A DNA stretch of 64,000 bases from Arthrobacter sp. D5-1. GTDB taxonomy: Bacteria > Actinomycetota > Actinomycetes > Actinomycetales > Micrococcaceae. Where the stretch lies: assembly GCF_017357425.1 (NCBI RefSeq), contig NZ_CP014571.1:496001-560000 (forward strand), written 5' to 3'. The notes beneath the pieces are model-generated. The model was not told where the DNA came from and searched no databases. It saw only the letters and a program-made list of their open reading frames with translations. The position numbers and the translations under genes were made by a program. Of this stretch, positions 51,492 through 60,751 are shown one piece after another; position 1 is the first letter of the stretch; every line of letters begins with the position of its first letter.

Positions 51492-52154
51492 ATGCGTACC
51501 ATCCGCCCGCTTCTGGCCGCCGTCGTCGCTGCTCTTGCCTTCGCGTCCGCCCTGCTGTTTACTGCGGCGCCGGCGTCTGCCCACGACGTCGCTGAATCCA
51601 CGACGCCGGCCAGTGGCACCAGCGTCACGGACGTCCCGGCGTCGGTTTCCATCACGTTCAACAACCGGCCGCTCGCCATCGGTTCGGGCGTCACGGTCAC
51701 TGCGGGCGGCGAAAACTGGGCCGACGGCCCGGTGGAAATCATCGACAACCAGGCGGTCCAGAAGTTGCGCGAAGGCGCTCCGGCCGGCGAATACACGGTG
51801 GTTTGGCGCGTCGTCAGCAGCGATTCGCACCCCATCGAGGGCACCTTTACCTTCACGGCCACCGCAGGAAGCACGACGACGGCCAGCGGCCCGGCGGCAG
51901 CCTCTCCGTCCGCATCGGCTCCGTCCGCTTCGACACCTTCAGCGGCGGTGCCGACGGCGGGAACCGCGGCCCCGGGCACTGCGGCGTCGGGAACCGGCAA
52001 CAGCGAGCCCGCGGCCGACGCCTCCCAGCCCTTCCCATGGAGCATCGTGGGCCTGGCGGTTGTTGCTGTTGGTCTCGTTATTTTTCTGGCTGTTACCGCC
52101 CGCAGGAAACTGGCTGCTTCGAACGACCCTGAGGGCCCTTCTCCCGCGGAATAA
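51492..52154 (+). CDS. copC: CopC domain copper-binding protein with membrane anchor
   Basis: The protein has 220 residues with AGGAGA upstream. A signal peptide ends at APASA, leaving His31 as the mature N-terminus (HDVAESTTPASG), the Cu(II) ligand of CopC. The other ligands, D111 and H113, lie in SSDSHPIEGTFTF. A Ser/Ala/Pro/Thr linker (residues about 128-178) and one membrane helix (WSIVGLAVVAVGLVIFLAV) follow. It should bind copper at the outer face of the membrane, perhaps with a CopD partner elsewhere. Confidence 0.9.
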   Translation: MRTIRPLLAAVVAALAFASALLFTAAPASAHDVAESTTPASGTSVTDVPASVSITFNNRPLAIGSGVTVTAGGENWADGPVEIIDNQAVQKLREGAPAGEYTVVWRVVSSDSHPIEGTFTFTATAGSTTTASGPAAASPSASAPSASTPSAAVPTAGTAAPGTAASGTGNSEPAADASQPFPWSIVGLAVVAVGLVIFLAVTARRKLAASNDPEGPSPAE

Positions 52155-52301
52155 CGGGGTTTTCTACGTAGCTGCGAAGATCTCGAAACGGTGACTGCGA
52201 CACGCCAGAAGCGTACTTCTCGTTACTTAAATGTGACTTCCGCGTGATCATCGCGTACGGTGGTACCTGTGCCTGTTCCACGTAGCGGGCACTTCCGGTC
52301 T

Positions 52302-52487
52302 GATTGCCTAGCTCTGCCGCAGTCCGGAATCCGTTCGCAGACAAACCTTACGGCAGAGACGGGGAACCCATTTTGGGCCGCTTTCGAGCGTGCCTTGGGG
52401 TGAAGTCACGATGCTTCCGCTGAACAGCGGGAGATAGTGGCCGGGTGACTCCCATCCGAATCCGACAGCTAACCTCGCAGGCATCGG
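52302..52487 (+). ncRNA. c-di-AMP riboswitch (ydaO-yuaA class)
   Basis: The leader shows the conserved pieces in order: GCCTAGCTCTGCCGCAG, CGGGGAACCCA, TTGGGGTGAAGTC, then GGGTGACTCCCATCCGAATC and CAGCTAACCTCGCAGGC. P1 pairs GATTGCCT with AGGCATC. The downstream gene is a secreted NlpC/P60 protein, a common target in actinobacteria. In known members c-di-AMP binding turns expression off. The ribosome site GGAGAGG lies directly after the aptamer. Confidence 0.92.
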
Positions 52488-52500
52488 GAGAGGCTCTTTC

Positions 52501-53289
52501 ATGTCTTCACGCATTCTTCGCGGCCGTCGTAAGGCGGACAGCGTACGTCCTAATCCGTTCATCTCCATCTCCAAGGCAGTTGCCAGCAACGCTTCCGGCG
52601 CTGGCCGCCAGGCAGCTGTTATCGCAGCAGCCTCGGGCCTTGTGTTGACCGGCTCCATTGCAGCTCACGCTGCTGAAGCTCCGGTTCAGCGGGATTCCAG
52701 CCCGGCCACGGTCGCTGAGACCGTTTCGGCCGACGCTCCCACCCAGGTTGTTACCGCCCTGGCTACGGCTACGGTCAACTTCGAGCGCCCCGCTGTTGCT
52801 TCCGTTGCAGCTCCGGTTATCGAAAAGCCTGCACCGGTTGCTCCGGCTCCTGTCGCCAAGAAGGCAGCAGTCACCACTGCCGCCGCCAAGGCTCCTGTTG
52901 CCAAGGCTGCTGCAGCCGCTCCGGCCGCTGCTGCTCCCGCTCCTGCGGCTGCTGCTGCTCCGGCTGTTGGTGGCGTCAATGCCGCCATGGTTGCCTCGGC
53001 TTACGCCCAGATCGGCATCATGCAGGACTGCACCGCCATGGTGGAGCGCGCACTCGGCTCCGCAGGCATCCCCGTTGGCGACCTCGGTCCCATGCAGTTC
53101 ATGAACTACGGCAAGGTTGTCAGCTCACCCCAGCCCGGTGACATGATCGTCCAGTCCGGCCACGTCGCCATCTACATCGGCAACGGCCAGGCCATCAGCG
53201 GTGGCATCAACGGCAACCAGACGGGTATCCACCCGATCAGCTGGTTGACCGCAACGGGTCCCCTGACCTACGTACGCGCTGGCGCATAA
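52501..53289 (+). CDS. Secreted NlpC/P60-type cell-wall hydrolase
   Basis: The protein has 262 residues. A long N-terminal signal region (AAVIAAASGLVLTGSIAAHA) precedes a Pro/Ala/Lys-rich linker (residues about 55-160) and a short C-terminal NlpC/P60 domain. Catalytic Cys177 is in IMQDCTAMVERALGS and His221 in SGHVAIYIGNG. The domain lacks the YVWGG stretch usual before the Cys. It should cut peptidoglycan stem peptides outside the cell. Expression is probably controlled by the c-di-AMP riboswitch just upstream; a terminator follows. Confidence 0.9.
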   Translation: MSSRILRGRRKADSVRPNPFISISKAVASNASGAGRQAAVIAAASGLVLTGSIAAHAAEAPVQRDSSPATVAETVSADAPTQVVTALATATVNFERPAVASVAAPVIEKPAPVAPAPVAKKAAVTTAAAKAPVAKAAAAAPAAAAPAPAAAAAPAVGGVNAAMVASAYAQIGIMQDCTAMVERALGSAGIPVGDLGPMQFMNYGKVVSSPQPGDMIVQSGHVAIYIGNGQAISGGINGNQTGIHPISWLTATGPLTYVRAGA

Positions 53290-53306
53290 GCCTCACGCTT
53301 CAGTTC

Positions 53307-53353
53307 AAAGGCCGGTGTCTTCGAAGAGTTCATCTTCGAGGGCACCGGCCTTT
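53307..53353 (+). terminator. Intrinsic terminator after NlpC/P60 gene
   Basis: AAAGGCCGGTG...TCTTCGAAGA pairs with TCTTCGAGGG.CACCGGCCTTT. The stem is long and ends in TTT; it could also serve the convergent flavoprotein gene. Confidence 0.85.
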
Positions 53354-53398
53354 GGCGTTAAGTTATGTGCGGAATAGTTCGCAGCCAGGTTTGATCTG

Positions 53399-54091
53399 CT
53401 AAGCGGTGGCGATGCCCGGCCCTGCAGGGAGGGCCACCTTGGACGATATCGCCTGGCCTACAGCCTTTGCCTGCCGAAGTACTTCCTTCGGTGTGGGCGT
53501 AATGAGCTCGCCGACTCCTACAAGGTGCATCCCGACGGCCCGCATTGCGGCCACCAGGTTTTGGCCGATCGCTATGCCGAGTTCCGCCAGCATTCGGCGC
53601 AATTGGCTCTGTGCGCAGCGCGTGACCACAATATGGTCGGCCAGAAGAACACCGTTGGCAGTGTGGACGGCCCACTGGCGGCGGGTGGACTCGAGGGGGC
53701 CGGAGGCGTGGAGCCCCGTCCTGAGCCCGGCAGTGGTCATGCTGGCGGCCAGTCCATAGCCGATCTGTTGGGAAGGGTCGGAGCCAAGGAAATCGAGGCG
53801 GACAGCCCGTGTGGTGCTGCGGACATCCAGGTGATGGCTTGCGGCGTAGTTCCGCAGGTGGCGGAGGATCTCGTTGCGCTCCTGCATGGCTGCGGGATCG
53901 GCTGCATCGCAGCGTTGAAGCATTCCGGTGTGGACTGACGGACCCGTTGCGGACAACGTGCCGAACCCGTCCACCACAATGGAGCCCACGCCGTAGCGGC
54001 TGAGCTCACTGGCAACTGCCAAGCCGGACAAGCCGGCTCCGATGACCACGGTGGTGGTGCGTTCCGTGGCGGAATCAGGCGTGAGTGACAC
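53399..54091 (-). CDS. Small NAD(P)/FAD-binding flavoprotein (CzcO-like fragment)
   Basis: The protein has 230 residues from a GTG with GGAGG 9 nt upstream; the longer upstream frame lacks coding character. A dinucleotide-binding motif (TTVVIGAGLSGLAVASELSR) and a middle part like CzcO/flavin monooxygenases (MQERNEILRHLRNYAASHHL, then DVRSTTRAVRLDFLG) are present. Full-length relatives have 350 residues or more; the second dinucleotide domain and the C-terminal FAD motif are missing here. It may be a reduced paralogue or a decayed gene. It is convergent with the NlpC/P60 gene. Confidence 0.6.
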   Translation of the reverse strand: MSLTPDSATERTTTVVIGAGLSGLAVASELSRYGVGSIVVDGFGTLSATGPSVHTGMLQRCDAADPAAMQERNEILRHLRNYAASHHLDVRSTTRAVRLDFLGSDPSQQIGYGLAASMTTAGLRTGLHASGPLESTRRQWAVHTANGVLLADHIVVTRCAQSQLRRMLAELGIAIGQNLVAAMRAVGMHLVGVGELITPTPKEVLRQAKAVGQAISSKVALPAGPGIATA

Positions 54092-54506
54092 TGCTTGGTT
54101 CCTCCTTGACGTGTGTGCCATTAGGCATCGCATGGGGTCGCGTCCGAGTTCCCCAAGCGGCCGCAATAAATGGCCGGAGTGTGCTGTGGAACACGGTTGC
54201 CGGCCATTCGGTGACTCGAACACTACCGAACTTTTTCTGCCATGGATAGCCTCCTGGGTCCGCGTGTTCGCGTTGTTCATCCCCAGCGCAAAATGAGCAC
54301 CCTGGAACCGAGCCCGGACCGTTATACACATAGCCCAAAGTCACCTTGATTCGGCGTTGCCGACCGAGAATAGTTGGCATTGGGAGAAGGAATTTCCAGG
54401 TTTCTTCTGCCCGGGCCATTGACATTGACGCCAGGAGGGAATCCGAGCCGGAGAACCTCTGGCAGAATGGCCGGAACATCAAGCAGCAGGTGGAGAGGCG
54501 GGCCCC
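54092..54506. other. 415-bp intergenic region without a convincing gene
   Basis: This divergent region lies between the flavoprotein and the universal stress protein. I see only weak dyads (for example TGCCGAC...GTTGGCA near 54355-54376) and no clear promoter, RNA or ORF. Confidence 0.4.
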
Positions 54507-55544
54507 ATGGACCAGCACAGCAGGCACAATGAAGAGCCACAGGACGGCCAGGACCACGCAGTGGCGCCAGGAGGCATTGTCGTTGGAGTTGACGGTTCAG
54601 AGCACGGGCAGTGTGCATTGGTGTGGGCGGCACGTGAAGCCGAACGCCGTCAGCTGCCCTTGCACATCGTGACGGCCTACTCCGTACCTATCTTTGCCGC
54701 ATCAGGCCTGGACGGCGGTTATGCAACTGTGGATGATTCGGTGATCCGCGAGGGCGCGGACGCGATCGTGAAACAGGCTATGGACAAGATCTCCGGGTAC
54801 GCCATCGAGGTTGACGCTTCAGTGGAGAACGGCGACGCTGCCGGTGTCCTCCTTGATCTCTCGGCAGATGCCGCACTCCTCGTTTTTGGCAGCCGGGGCC
54901 GCGGGGGCTTCGTTGGTCGCCTTTTGGGATCTGTCAGCAGCGCATTGCCTGCCCACGCCAAATGCCCCACCGTCACGGTCCCGCTGTACTGCGCCGACCG
55001 TCTCGGCGAAAACACGGAAGACAAGCACATCAAAGCCGAGCACGCCAAAGCTGGCCCCCGCGCGGTGGAAAACGTAGTCGCAGTGGGCGTCGACGGCTCC
55101 GAGCAAGCCCGGGTGGCAGTGCTCGAAGCGGCCGAGCAAGCGCAGCGCATGGGAGCCAAGCTCCGAGTCATCTGCGCTGTTCCGCAGTACAGCGGTTCCC
55201 TGGCTTGGGTGCCGGCTCCGTTGGACCGCGATGCCCTCTTTGCGGATATCAGGGTGCAGCTTGACGCCGGTGTTGCGTGGCTCAGGAGCCACTTCCCGCA
55301 GCTTCCCATTGAGACGGACCTCCGGGACGGCTCACCGGTGGACGTGCTGGTGGAAATCAGCCGCAGCGTCGAACTGGTGGTTCTGGGAACACGCGGCCGC
55401 GGCGGCTTCGCGGGCATGCTGCTCGGTTCCACCTCGGACGGCGTCCTCCACCATGCCAAGGGTCCTGTGCTGGTTGTTCCGGATCGTGAAGATCCCCGGC
55501 TGGCCGACCGTCACAAGTTTGGGCCAATGCTCGGCGCAGCTTAG
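54507..55544 (+). CDS. Tandem universal stress protein
   Basis: The protein has 345 residues made of two UspA domains (about 20-155 and 190-325). Each has the ATP-binding form: VVGVDGSEHGQCALVWA with VFGSRGRGGFVGRLLGSVSS, and VAVGVDGSEQARVAVLEA with VLGTRGRGGFAGMLLGSTSD. Actinobacterial relatives bind ATP and are induced in stress or dormancy. The rifampin-phosphotransferase-like gene starts 20 bp after its stop, so they may be co-transcribed. Confidence 0.93.
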   Translation: MDQHSRHNEEPQDGQDHAVAPGGIVVGVDGSEHGQCALVWAAREAERRQLPLHIVTAYSVPIFAASGLDGGYATVDDSVIREGADAIVKQAMDKISGYAIEVDASVENGDAAGVLLDLSADAALLVFGSRGRGGFVGRLLGSVSSALPAHAKCPTVTVPLYCADRLGENTEDKHIKAEHAKAGPRAVENVVAVGVDGSEQARVAVLEAAEQAQRMGAKLRVICAVPQYSGSLAWVPAPLDRDALFADIRVQLDAGVAWLRSHFPQLPIETDLRDGSPVDVLVEISRSVELVVLGTRGRGGFAGMLLGSTSDGVLHHAKGPVLVVPDREDPRLADRHKFGPMLGAA

Positions 55545-55564
55545 GCCGCGGGAACCACTGCGCC

Positions 55565-58309
55565 ATGGATGTCCAACAGCCCAGCGGGGAATTTATTCTG
55601 GACATCGCTGGCATCAGTGGGGCCATGCTTCCGGAGGTGGGGGGAAAGGCAGCCAACCTGGGCGAGCTTGCCCGTGCCGGACTGCCCGTACCACCCGGAT
55701 TCTGCCTGACCACCGCCGCCTACCGGCATTCCCTTTCGGCCATTGGCCTGGACGAGGTCCTTGCGGCACTGAAGGAGGCGGACGCTTCCCAGTTGGACCA
55801 GTTGGACCAGCTGAACGGGCTTGCCGCCCGCGCGCGGTCCTTGGTGCTCGACGCCGGCATTCCCTACCGTATCGCCGAAGCGGTGCGGTCCGCCTACCAG
55901 CAGCTGGGGGAGGACGTCCCGGTTGCCGTCAGGTCCTCAGCTACCGCGGAGGACCTGGCTTTCGCGAGTTTCGCCGGTCAGCAGGACACCTTCCTGAACG
56001 TGGTGGGCGCTGACTCTGTCCTGGAGGCTGTGAGCCGCTGCTGGGCGTCGCTGTGGACAGACCGTGCCGTGACTTACAGGACCGTCAACGGGATCGATCA
56101 CGCATCGGTCACCTTGGCTGTAGTCGCGCAGGAGATGGTGGACTCAGCTGTCGCCGGAGTCATGTTCACTGCCAACCCGGTGACGGGAAACCGGCACGAG
56201 ACAGTGATTGACGCCAGCCCGGGCTTGGGAGAGGCTGTCGTTTCCGGAGCCGTGAATCCGGATCAGTACGTGGTGGATGTTCGTCGCGGTGCCATAGTGA
56301 AAAGGACCGTGGGGGACAGGAAAGTGGAGATCACGGCGATCCCTGGCGGTGGCACGGAACGCATTGAACGCAGCACCGGGTCCTCCCCGGACCAACCCGG
56401 CGATGCATATCCTCAGCCCTGCCTCAGTGATCACCAGGTGTTGGAACTCGTGGACTTGGGACGCGAGGTCCAGTCGCACTACGGAGCCCCGCAGGACACC
56501 GAGTGGGCCATGGACCATGAGGGAAAATTGTGGCTCACCCAAGCACGGCCCGTCACTACCCTGTACCCGCAAACCACGCGCGTGCCTTCCGTTCCGGGCG
56601 AGCACGCCTTCCTGAACTTCAGCCTCGCCCAGGGCCTCACCCGACCATTGACCCCCATGGGTTTGGCCGCGATCCGGCTCATCGCTTCCTCCGTCGCCAG
56701 GACCGCGGCATTCGATGTTCCGGATCCCCGGTCCGGCCCGTCGCCTTACTACGAGGCGGGGCAGCGCATCTTCTTCGACCTCACAGCGGTGGTGCGGAGC
56801 AGGGTCGGCCGGGCGATCGTGCCCCGGGTTTTCGACCTCATGGAGGCCCGCTCGGCCGTTCTGATACGTGGCCTCTTTGACGATCCACGTTTCACAGTGA
56901 CCACCAGGACTCCTTTGAAACTGATTCGCCACGTTGCTCCGGTTGCGGCCAAGTACCGGGTTCCTGAGTCGCTGTTCCGTGGCCTGTTCCGCCCGGCATC
57001 GGCATTGAAACGCGTGGAGAAACTCCGCTCCGATCTGCGCAGCACCTTGGCCGTCCCGCAGCAAGCAACAGCCCATCAGCGGATCGGCCACGTCCAGCGA
57101 ATCCTCGGGGAAGAAGTTTTTGCCACCGTCCCACAGGTGCTGCCCCTTCCCGCGCTGGGCTTCGCCATGCTGGCGCTGACCAAGAAGCTCCTGGGGGATC
57201 AAGCTTCGTACAGCGAACTCCAAACGGTGATCCGTGGCCTTCCCAACAACGTCACTACCGAGATGGACCTGGCCCTGTGGCAGCTTGCGGCGCAGATGAG
57301 GAAAGACCCCGACGCCGTTGCCTCCATGACCGGTCGAACGGCGGACGAACTGACGGAACTGTATCGGGACGAAAAGCTCCCCGCCGTTGCCCAAGCAGGA
57401 TTGAGCTCGTTCCTGGGCACCTTCGGGCACCGGGCCGTCGCCGAGATCGACCTGGGCATGCCGCGCTGGTCAGACGATCCCACCCACATTCTTGGCGTCG
57501 TCACCAACTATTTGAGGCTCGCGGACGGCTCAGAGACGCCGGACCAGCAGTTCACGCGGGCAGCCCGCGACGCCGATGAACAGGTAGCCCGTTTCGTAGC
57601 GCGGGCCAGGACAAAGAGCCCGTTGCACGCGGCGGTGGTTGGCATGGCGTTGGATCGCACACGGAGGTTCGCTGGACTGCGCGAGTTGCCCAAGTACAAC
57701 CTGGTCCTGGGTCTATCCGTTGCGCGGAAGCAGTTGCTTCTCATCGGCAATGAGCTTGCCGCAGCGCACCGGATCGAACGCCCCGAGGACATCTTTTTCC
57801 TGGACCTCGACGAAGCCGAGACCGCACTGGCCGGAGATGACCTGCAGGAATTGGTTGCTGAGCGACGCGCCGCCTATGGGCAGGAACTGCTGCGGAGGCG
57901 CATACCGAGGGTGCTGATGTCAGATGGCACCGAACCGGAAGCCGCACCCGGGATCAGCGGGCCCCAGCGCCCGGGCACCTTGTCTGGCAGTCCGGCGTCG
58001 ACGGGACAGGTCACAGCTCCTGCGAGAGTCATCATGGACCCCGTTGGCGCGCACTTGGCTCCCGGAGAAATCCTCGTAGCACCGTCAACGGACCCCGGCT
58101 GGACGCCGTTGTTCCTCACGGCCGGAGGGTTGGTCATGGAGATGGGTGGGCCCAACTCCCACGGCGCGGTGGTGGCCCGTGAGTACGGCATCCCCGCCGT
58201 CGTGGGGGTTCCGGACGCCACATCGCGAATCAGCACGGGTCAACGCGTTACCGTGGACGGCGCCGCAGGGACGGTGGCGGTTGAGGGCGCGGGTGGTGGG
58301 ACCAGCTAG
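55565..58309 (+). CDS. rph: Rifampin phosphotransferase-like PEP-synthase family enzyme
   Basis: The protein has 914 residues. The N-terminal ATP-grasp part (VGGKAANLGELARAGLPVPP, then VRSSATAEDLAFASFAGQQD) is PPDK/PEP-synthase-like. A long central domain (about 330-780) has no PEP-synthase features and corresponds to the rifamycin-binding part of Rph. The C-terminal swivelling domain carries the phosphohistidine H866 in GGPNSHGAVVAREYGIPAVV, very like Rph. Rph inactivates rifamycins by phosphorylation using ATP. Many environmental actinobacteria have such genes; another natural substrate is possible. Its stop overlaps the convergent CDF gene by 4 bp. Confidence 0.75.
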   Translation: MDVQQPSGEFILDIAGISGAMLPEVGGKAANLGELARAGLPVPPGFCLTTAAYRHSLSAIGLDEVLAALKEADASQLDQLDQLNGLAARARSLVLDAGIPYRIAEAVRSAYQQLGEDVPVAVRSSATAEDLAFASFAGQQDTFLNVVGADSVLEAVSRCWASLWTDRAVTYRTVNGIDHASVTLAVVAQEMVDSAVAGVMFTANPVTGNRHETVIDASPGLGEAVVSGAVNPDQYVVDVRRGAIVKRTVGDRKVEITAIPGGGTERIERSTGSSPDQPGDAYPQPCLSDHQVLELVDLGREVQSHYGAPQDTEWAMDHEGKLWLTQARPVTTLYPQTTRVPSVPGEHAFLNFSLAQGLTRPLTPMGLAAIRLIASSVARTAAFDVPDPRSGPSPYYEAGQRIFFDLTAVVRSRVGRAIVPRVFDLMEARSAVLIRGLFDDPRFTVTTRTPLKLIRHVAPVAAKYRVPESLFRGLFRPASALKRVEKLRSDLRSTLAVPQQATAHQRIGHVQRILGEEVFATVPQVLPLPALGFAMLALTKKLLGDQASYSELQTVIRGLPNNVTTEMDLALWQLAAQMRKDPDAVASMTGRTADELTELYRDEKLPAVAQAGLSSFLGTFGHRAVAEIDLGMPRWSDDPTHILGVVTNYLRLADGSETPDQQFTRAARDADEQVARFVARARTKSPLHAAVVGMALDRTRRFAGLRELPKYNLVLGLSVARKQLLLIGNELAAAHRIERPEDIFFLDLDEAETALAGDDLQELVAERRAAYGQELLRRRIPRVLMSDGTEPEAAPGISGPQRPGTLSGSPASTGQVTAPARVIMDPVGAHLAPGEILVAPSTDPGWTPLFLTAGGLVMEMGGPNSHGAVVAREYGIPAVVGVPDATSRISTGQRVTVDGAAGTVAVEGAGGGTS

Positions 58310-59226
58310 GCGTGCTGGTGCGACTCGTGTTCCGAGTGGCTCACCGGCTCCAGCTGGAAGGTGCAATGCTCGGTGTCGAAGTGACGGCCGAGGCAGGACC
58401 CCAACTGGTCAAGGATGCTGTCCGCCCCACTGGCGTTGAGGACTTCGTCTTCCACCACAACGTGGGCTGAGAACACGGGGACGCCGGAAGTGATGGTCCA
58501 GATGTGGATGTCGTGGGCTTCCACCACACCATCCACGGCAATGATGTGCTCGCGGATCATGTTCACGTCCACGCCCTTCGGCGTGGCCTCCAAGAGGACG
58601 TCCACCACGTCGCGAAGCAGATGCCAGGCGCGGGGGATGATCATCACTGCGATCAACACCGATGCTATGGGGTCGGCAGCGCTGAAGCCTGTGGTCATGA
58701 TGACGATGGCCGCCACAATGACCGCAATGGAGCCCAGAAGGTCACCGAGGACCTCAAGGTAGGCACCACGTACATTGAGGCTTTCCTTCTGCGCGCCCTG
58801 CAGGATCAGGAGCGAGACAAGATTGGCCACGGCACCCAAAATAGCGGCCCACAGCATGACGTCCGTATGGATCTCCGGGGATTCCCCGAAGCGGCGGATG
58901 GCTTCGATCATGATCACCACCGCGATCACGATGAGGATCAACGCGTTCGCCAGGGCAGCCAGTACTTCGGCCCGCTGGTACCCGTACGTCCGCTGGTCAC
59001 TGGCTGGACGGGTGGCAATCCAAGCCGCCATCAGCGCGATGAAGACGCCCGCGGCATCAGAGAGCATGTGGCCGGCATCAGCCAGCAAAGCCAAGGATCC
59101 AGACACGACGGCGCCAACCACCTGGATGCCCACCACGCCTAGGGTGATGGCCAGGACGGCGATGAGCCGCTTCCGATGCTTGCCGGTTGCTGTGATTCCG
59201 TGTGAGTGGTTGTGGTCGTGCCCCAT
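58306..59226 (-). CDS. Cation diffusion facilitator (CzcD/ZitB-like)
   Basis: The protein has 306 residues from the ATG at 59226. The N-terminus is His-rich (GHDHNHSHG), six helices follow, the metal site in helix 2 is ADAGHMLSDAAGVFIALMAA and in helix 5 LEVLGDLLGS. A cytoplasmic ferredoxin-like domain ends in a second His-rich tail (HSEHESHQHA). It should export Zn(II) or a similar divalent metal with protons. Confidence 0.93.
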   Translation of the reverse strand: MGHDHNHSHGITATGKHRKRLIAVLAITLGVVGIQVVGAVVSGSLALLADAGHMLSDAAGVFIALMAAWIATRPASDQRTYGYQRAEVLAALANALILIVIAVVIMIEAIRRFGESPEIHTDVMLWAAILGAVANLVSLLILQGAQKESLNVRGAYLEVLGDLLGSIAVIVAAIVIMTTGFSAADPIASVLIAVMIIPRAWHLLRDVVDVLLEATPKGVDVNMIREHIIAVDGVVEAHDIHIWTITSGVPVFSAHVVVEDEVLNASGADSILDQLGSCLGRHFDTEHCTFQLEPVSHSEHESHQHA

Positions 59227-59236
59227 GTCTATAAGG

Positions 59237-59737
59237 CTAGCCCCAGCCGAGTTCGTGCAGACGGTCGTCGTCGATCCCGAAGTGGTGCGCGATCTCGTGG
59301 ACCACCGTGATGGCGACTTCATCGATGACTTCTTCGCGCGTGCTGCAGATGTCCAGGATCGGCTGCCTGAAGATGGTGATCCGGTCCGGCAGTGAACCGG
59401 CTTCCCACCAGGAATCGCGTTCAGTCAAGGGGACGCCCTCGTAGAGTCCCAACAGCACAGTGTCCTGATCTTCGCCCGGTTGCGGCGTGTAGTCGTCTTC
59501 GATGAAGATGGCCACGTTGTCCATGGCACTGGCCGCTTTGGGTGGGATCAATTGGAGGGCGTCGCTGACGGCCTCTTCAAATTCTTCGGGAGACATCTCG
59601 AAAGGCGCGGCACTGTGGGCTTCGTCCGCGGCGGTGTGCTCAACAGGACTGTGCACCGCATTCCGTTCCCGGAGCGGCGATGAAGGGCGCTCGCCGTCCG
59701 GAACTATGGGCAAGCCGGGTGGAAGATTCGCGGGCAT
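59237..59737 (-). CDS. Minimal zincin metallopeptidase family protein
   Basis: The protein has 166 residues. It carries the active-site motif VVHEIAHHFGIDDDRLHELG near the C-terminus, with the HExxH zinc site and the third His/Asp ligands of the minimal gluzincin-like family (DUF1025). About 45 residues at the N-terminus are polar and disordered. It is co-directional with the CDF gene 10 bp away. Targets are unknown. Confidence 0.87.
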   Translation of the reverse strand: MPANLPPGLPIVPDGERPSSPLRERNAVHSPVEHTAADEAHSAAPFEMSPEEFEEAVSDALQLIPPKAASAMDNVAIFIEDDYTPQPGEDQDTVLLGLYEGVPLTERDSWWEAGSLPDRITIFRQPILDICSTREEVIDEVAITVVHEIAHHFGIDDDRLHELGWG

Positions 59738-59827
59738 GATCTGACTTTAGTCCGCTCAGGCAGCATCGGCGCGGTGTGTGATGAGAGATACTAAAAGTCA
59801 ATCCTCTTCGACAGACACAGGAACCGC

Positions 59828-60751
59828 ATGACCGGCACCTCTTCCCTCGCGCCTGAACCCCTCGACGTCGTAGTTGTCGGTGAGGCGTTGATCGACATCG
59901 TGCAGTCTGCCGATGGGCAGGTGGAGTATCCCGGCGGCTCGCCGGCCAATGTCGCCTTCGGTCTGGGCCGATTGGACGTCAAGACCGGACTGCTGACAGC
60001 GATTGGCCGCGATGCCAGGGGTGACGCCATCGCTTCGCATCTGCACAGTGCGGGCGTGGTGCTGTTGCCCGGTTCCATGTCTGCGGGCAAGACCGCGACG
60101 GCGACAGCCCGGATAGCTGCGGACGGTTCAGCTGACTACACCTTCGACATTGACTGGGCCTTGGCGCCTCTTGCCCTCCCTTACGCTCCGAGGATCCTGC
60201 ACACGGGATCCATCGCCACGTTCCTGGAGCCCGGCGCAAGCGTGGTGCGGAGCTTGCTGGAGCAGGCGCAGGGTGGGTGCATGGTGACGTACGACCCGAA
60301 CATCCGCGCCGACCTCCTCGGAAGCCACCAGGAGGCCCTGGCGCTCTTCGAGGAAATAGTCCCGCTGACCGACGTCGTGAAGCTCAGCGGCACCGATGCC
60401 CGCTGGCTGTACCCGGGCAAGGCGCTTGAGGAGACTGCGAACCACCTCCTTTCACTGGGCACCGGGTTGGTTGTAGTGACACAGGGAGTCAAGGGCTCAC
60501 TCATGGCTACGCGGCACATACAGCTCAACGTACCGGCCGTCCCGGCCACAGTGGCGGACACTATTGGCGCGGGCGATTCCTATATGGCAGCGCTGATCAT
60601 GGGGCTGCTCCTGCGGGGAAGCGACGGACTGGCGCCCACCGTCATGGAGCGGATCGGCACCATTGCCTCCATGGCGGCCTCCATCGCCGTCGGCCGCCCT
60701 GGTGCCAATCCGCCCACACACCGCGAACTTTTGGTGGGAATGGCCCGCTAA
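59828..60751 (+). CDS. PfkB family carbohydrate kinase (fructokinase-like)
   Basis: The protein has 307 residues with AGGA upstream. It shows PfkB motifs: VVGEALIDIV, YPGGSPANVAFGLGRLDVKT, AIGRDARGDAIASHL and the C-terminal catalytic ATVADTIGAGDSYMAALIMG. It should phosphorylate a sugar or nucleoside with ATP; fructokinase is the closest guess. No sugar transporter lies nearby. The stop overlaps the convergent DMT gene by 4 bp. Confidence 0.9.
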   Translation: MTGTSSLAPEPLDVVVVGEALIDIVQSADGQVEYPGGSPANVAFGLGRLDVKTGLLTAIGRDARGDAIASHLHSAGVVLLPGSMSAGKTATATARIAADGSADYTFDIDWALAPLALPYAPRILHTGSIATFLEPGASVVRSLLEQAQGGCMVTYDPNIRADLLGSHQEALALFEEIVPLTDVVKLSGTDARWLYPGKALEETANHLLSLGTGLVVVTQGVKGSLMATRHIQLNVPAVPATVADTIGAGDSYMAALIMGLLLRGSDGLAPTVMERIGTIASMAASIAVGRPGANPPTHRELLVGMAR

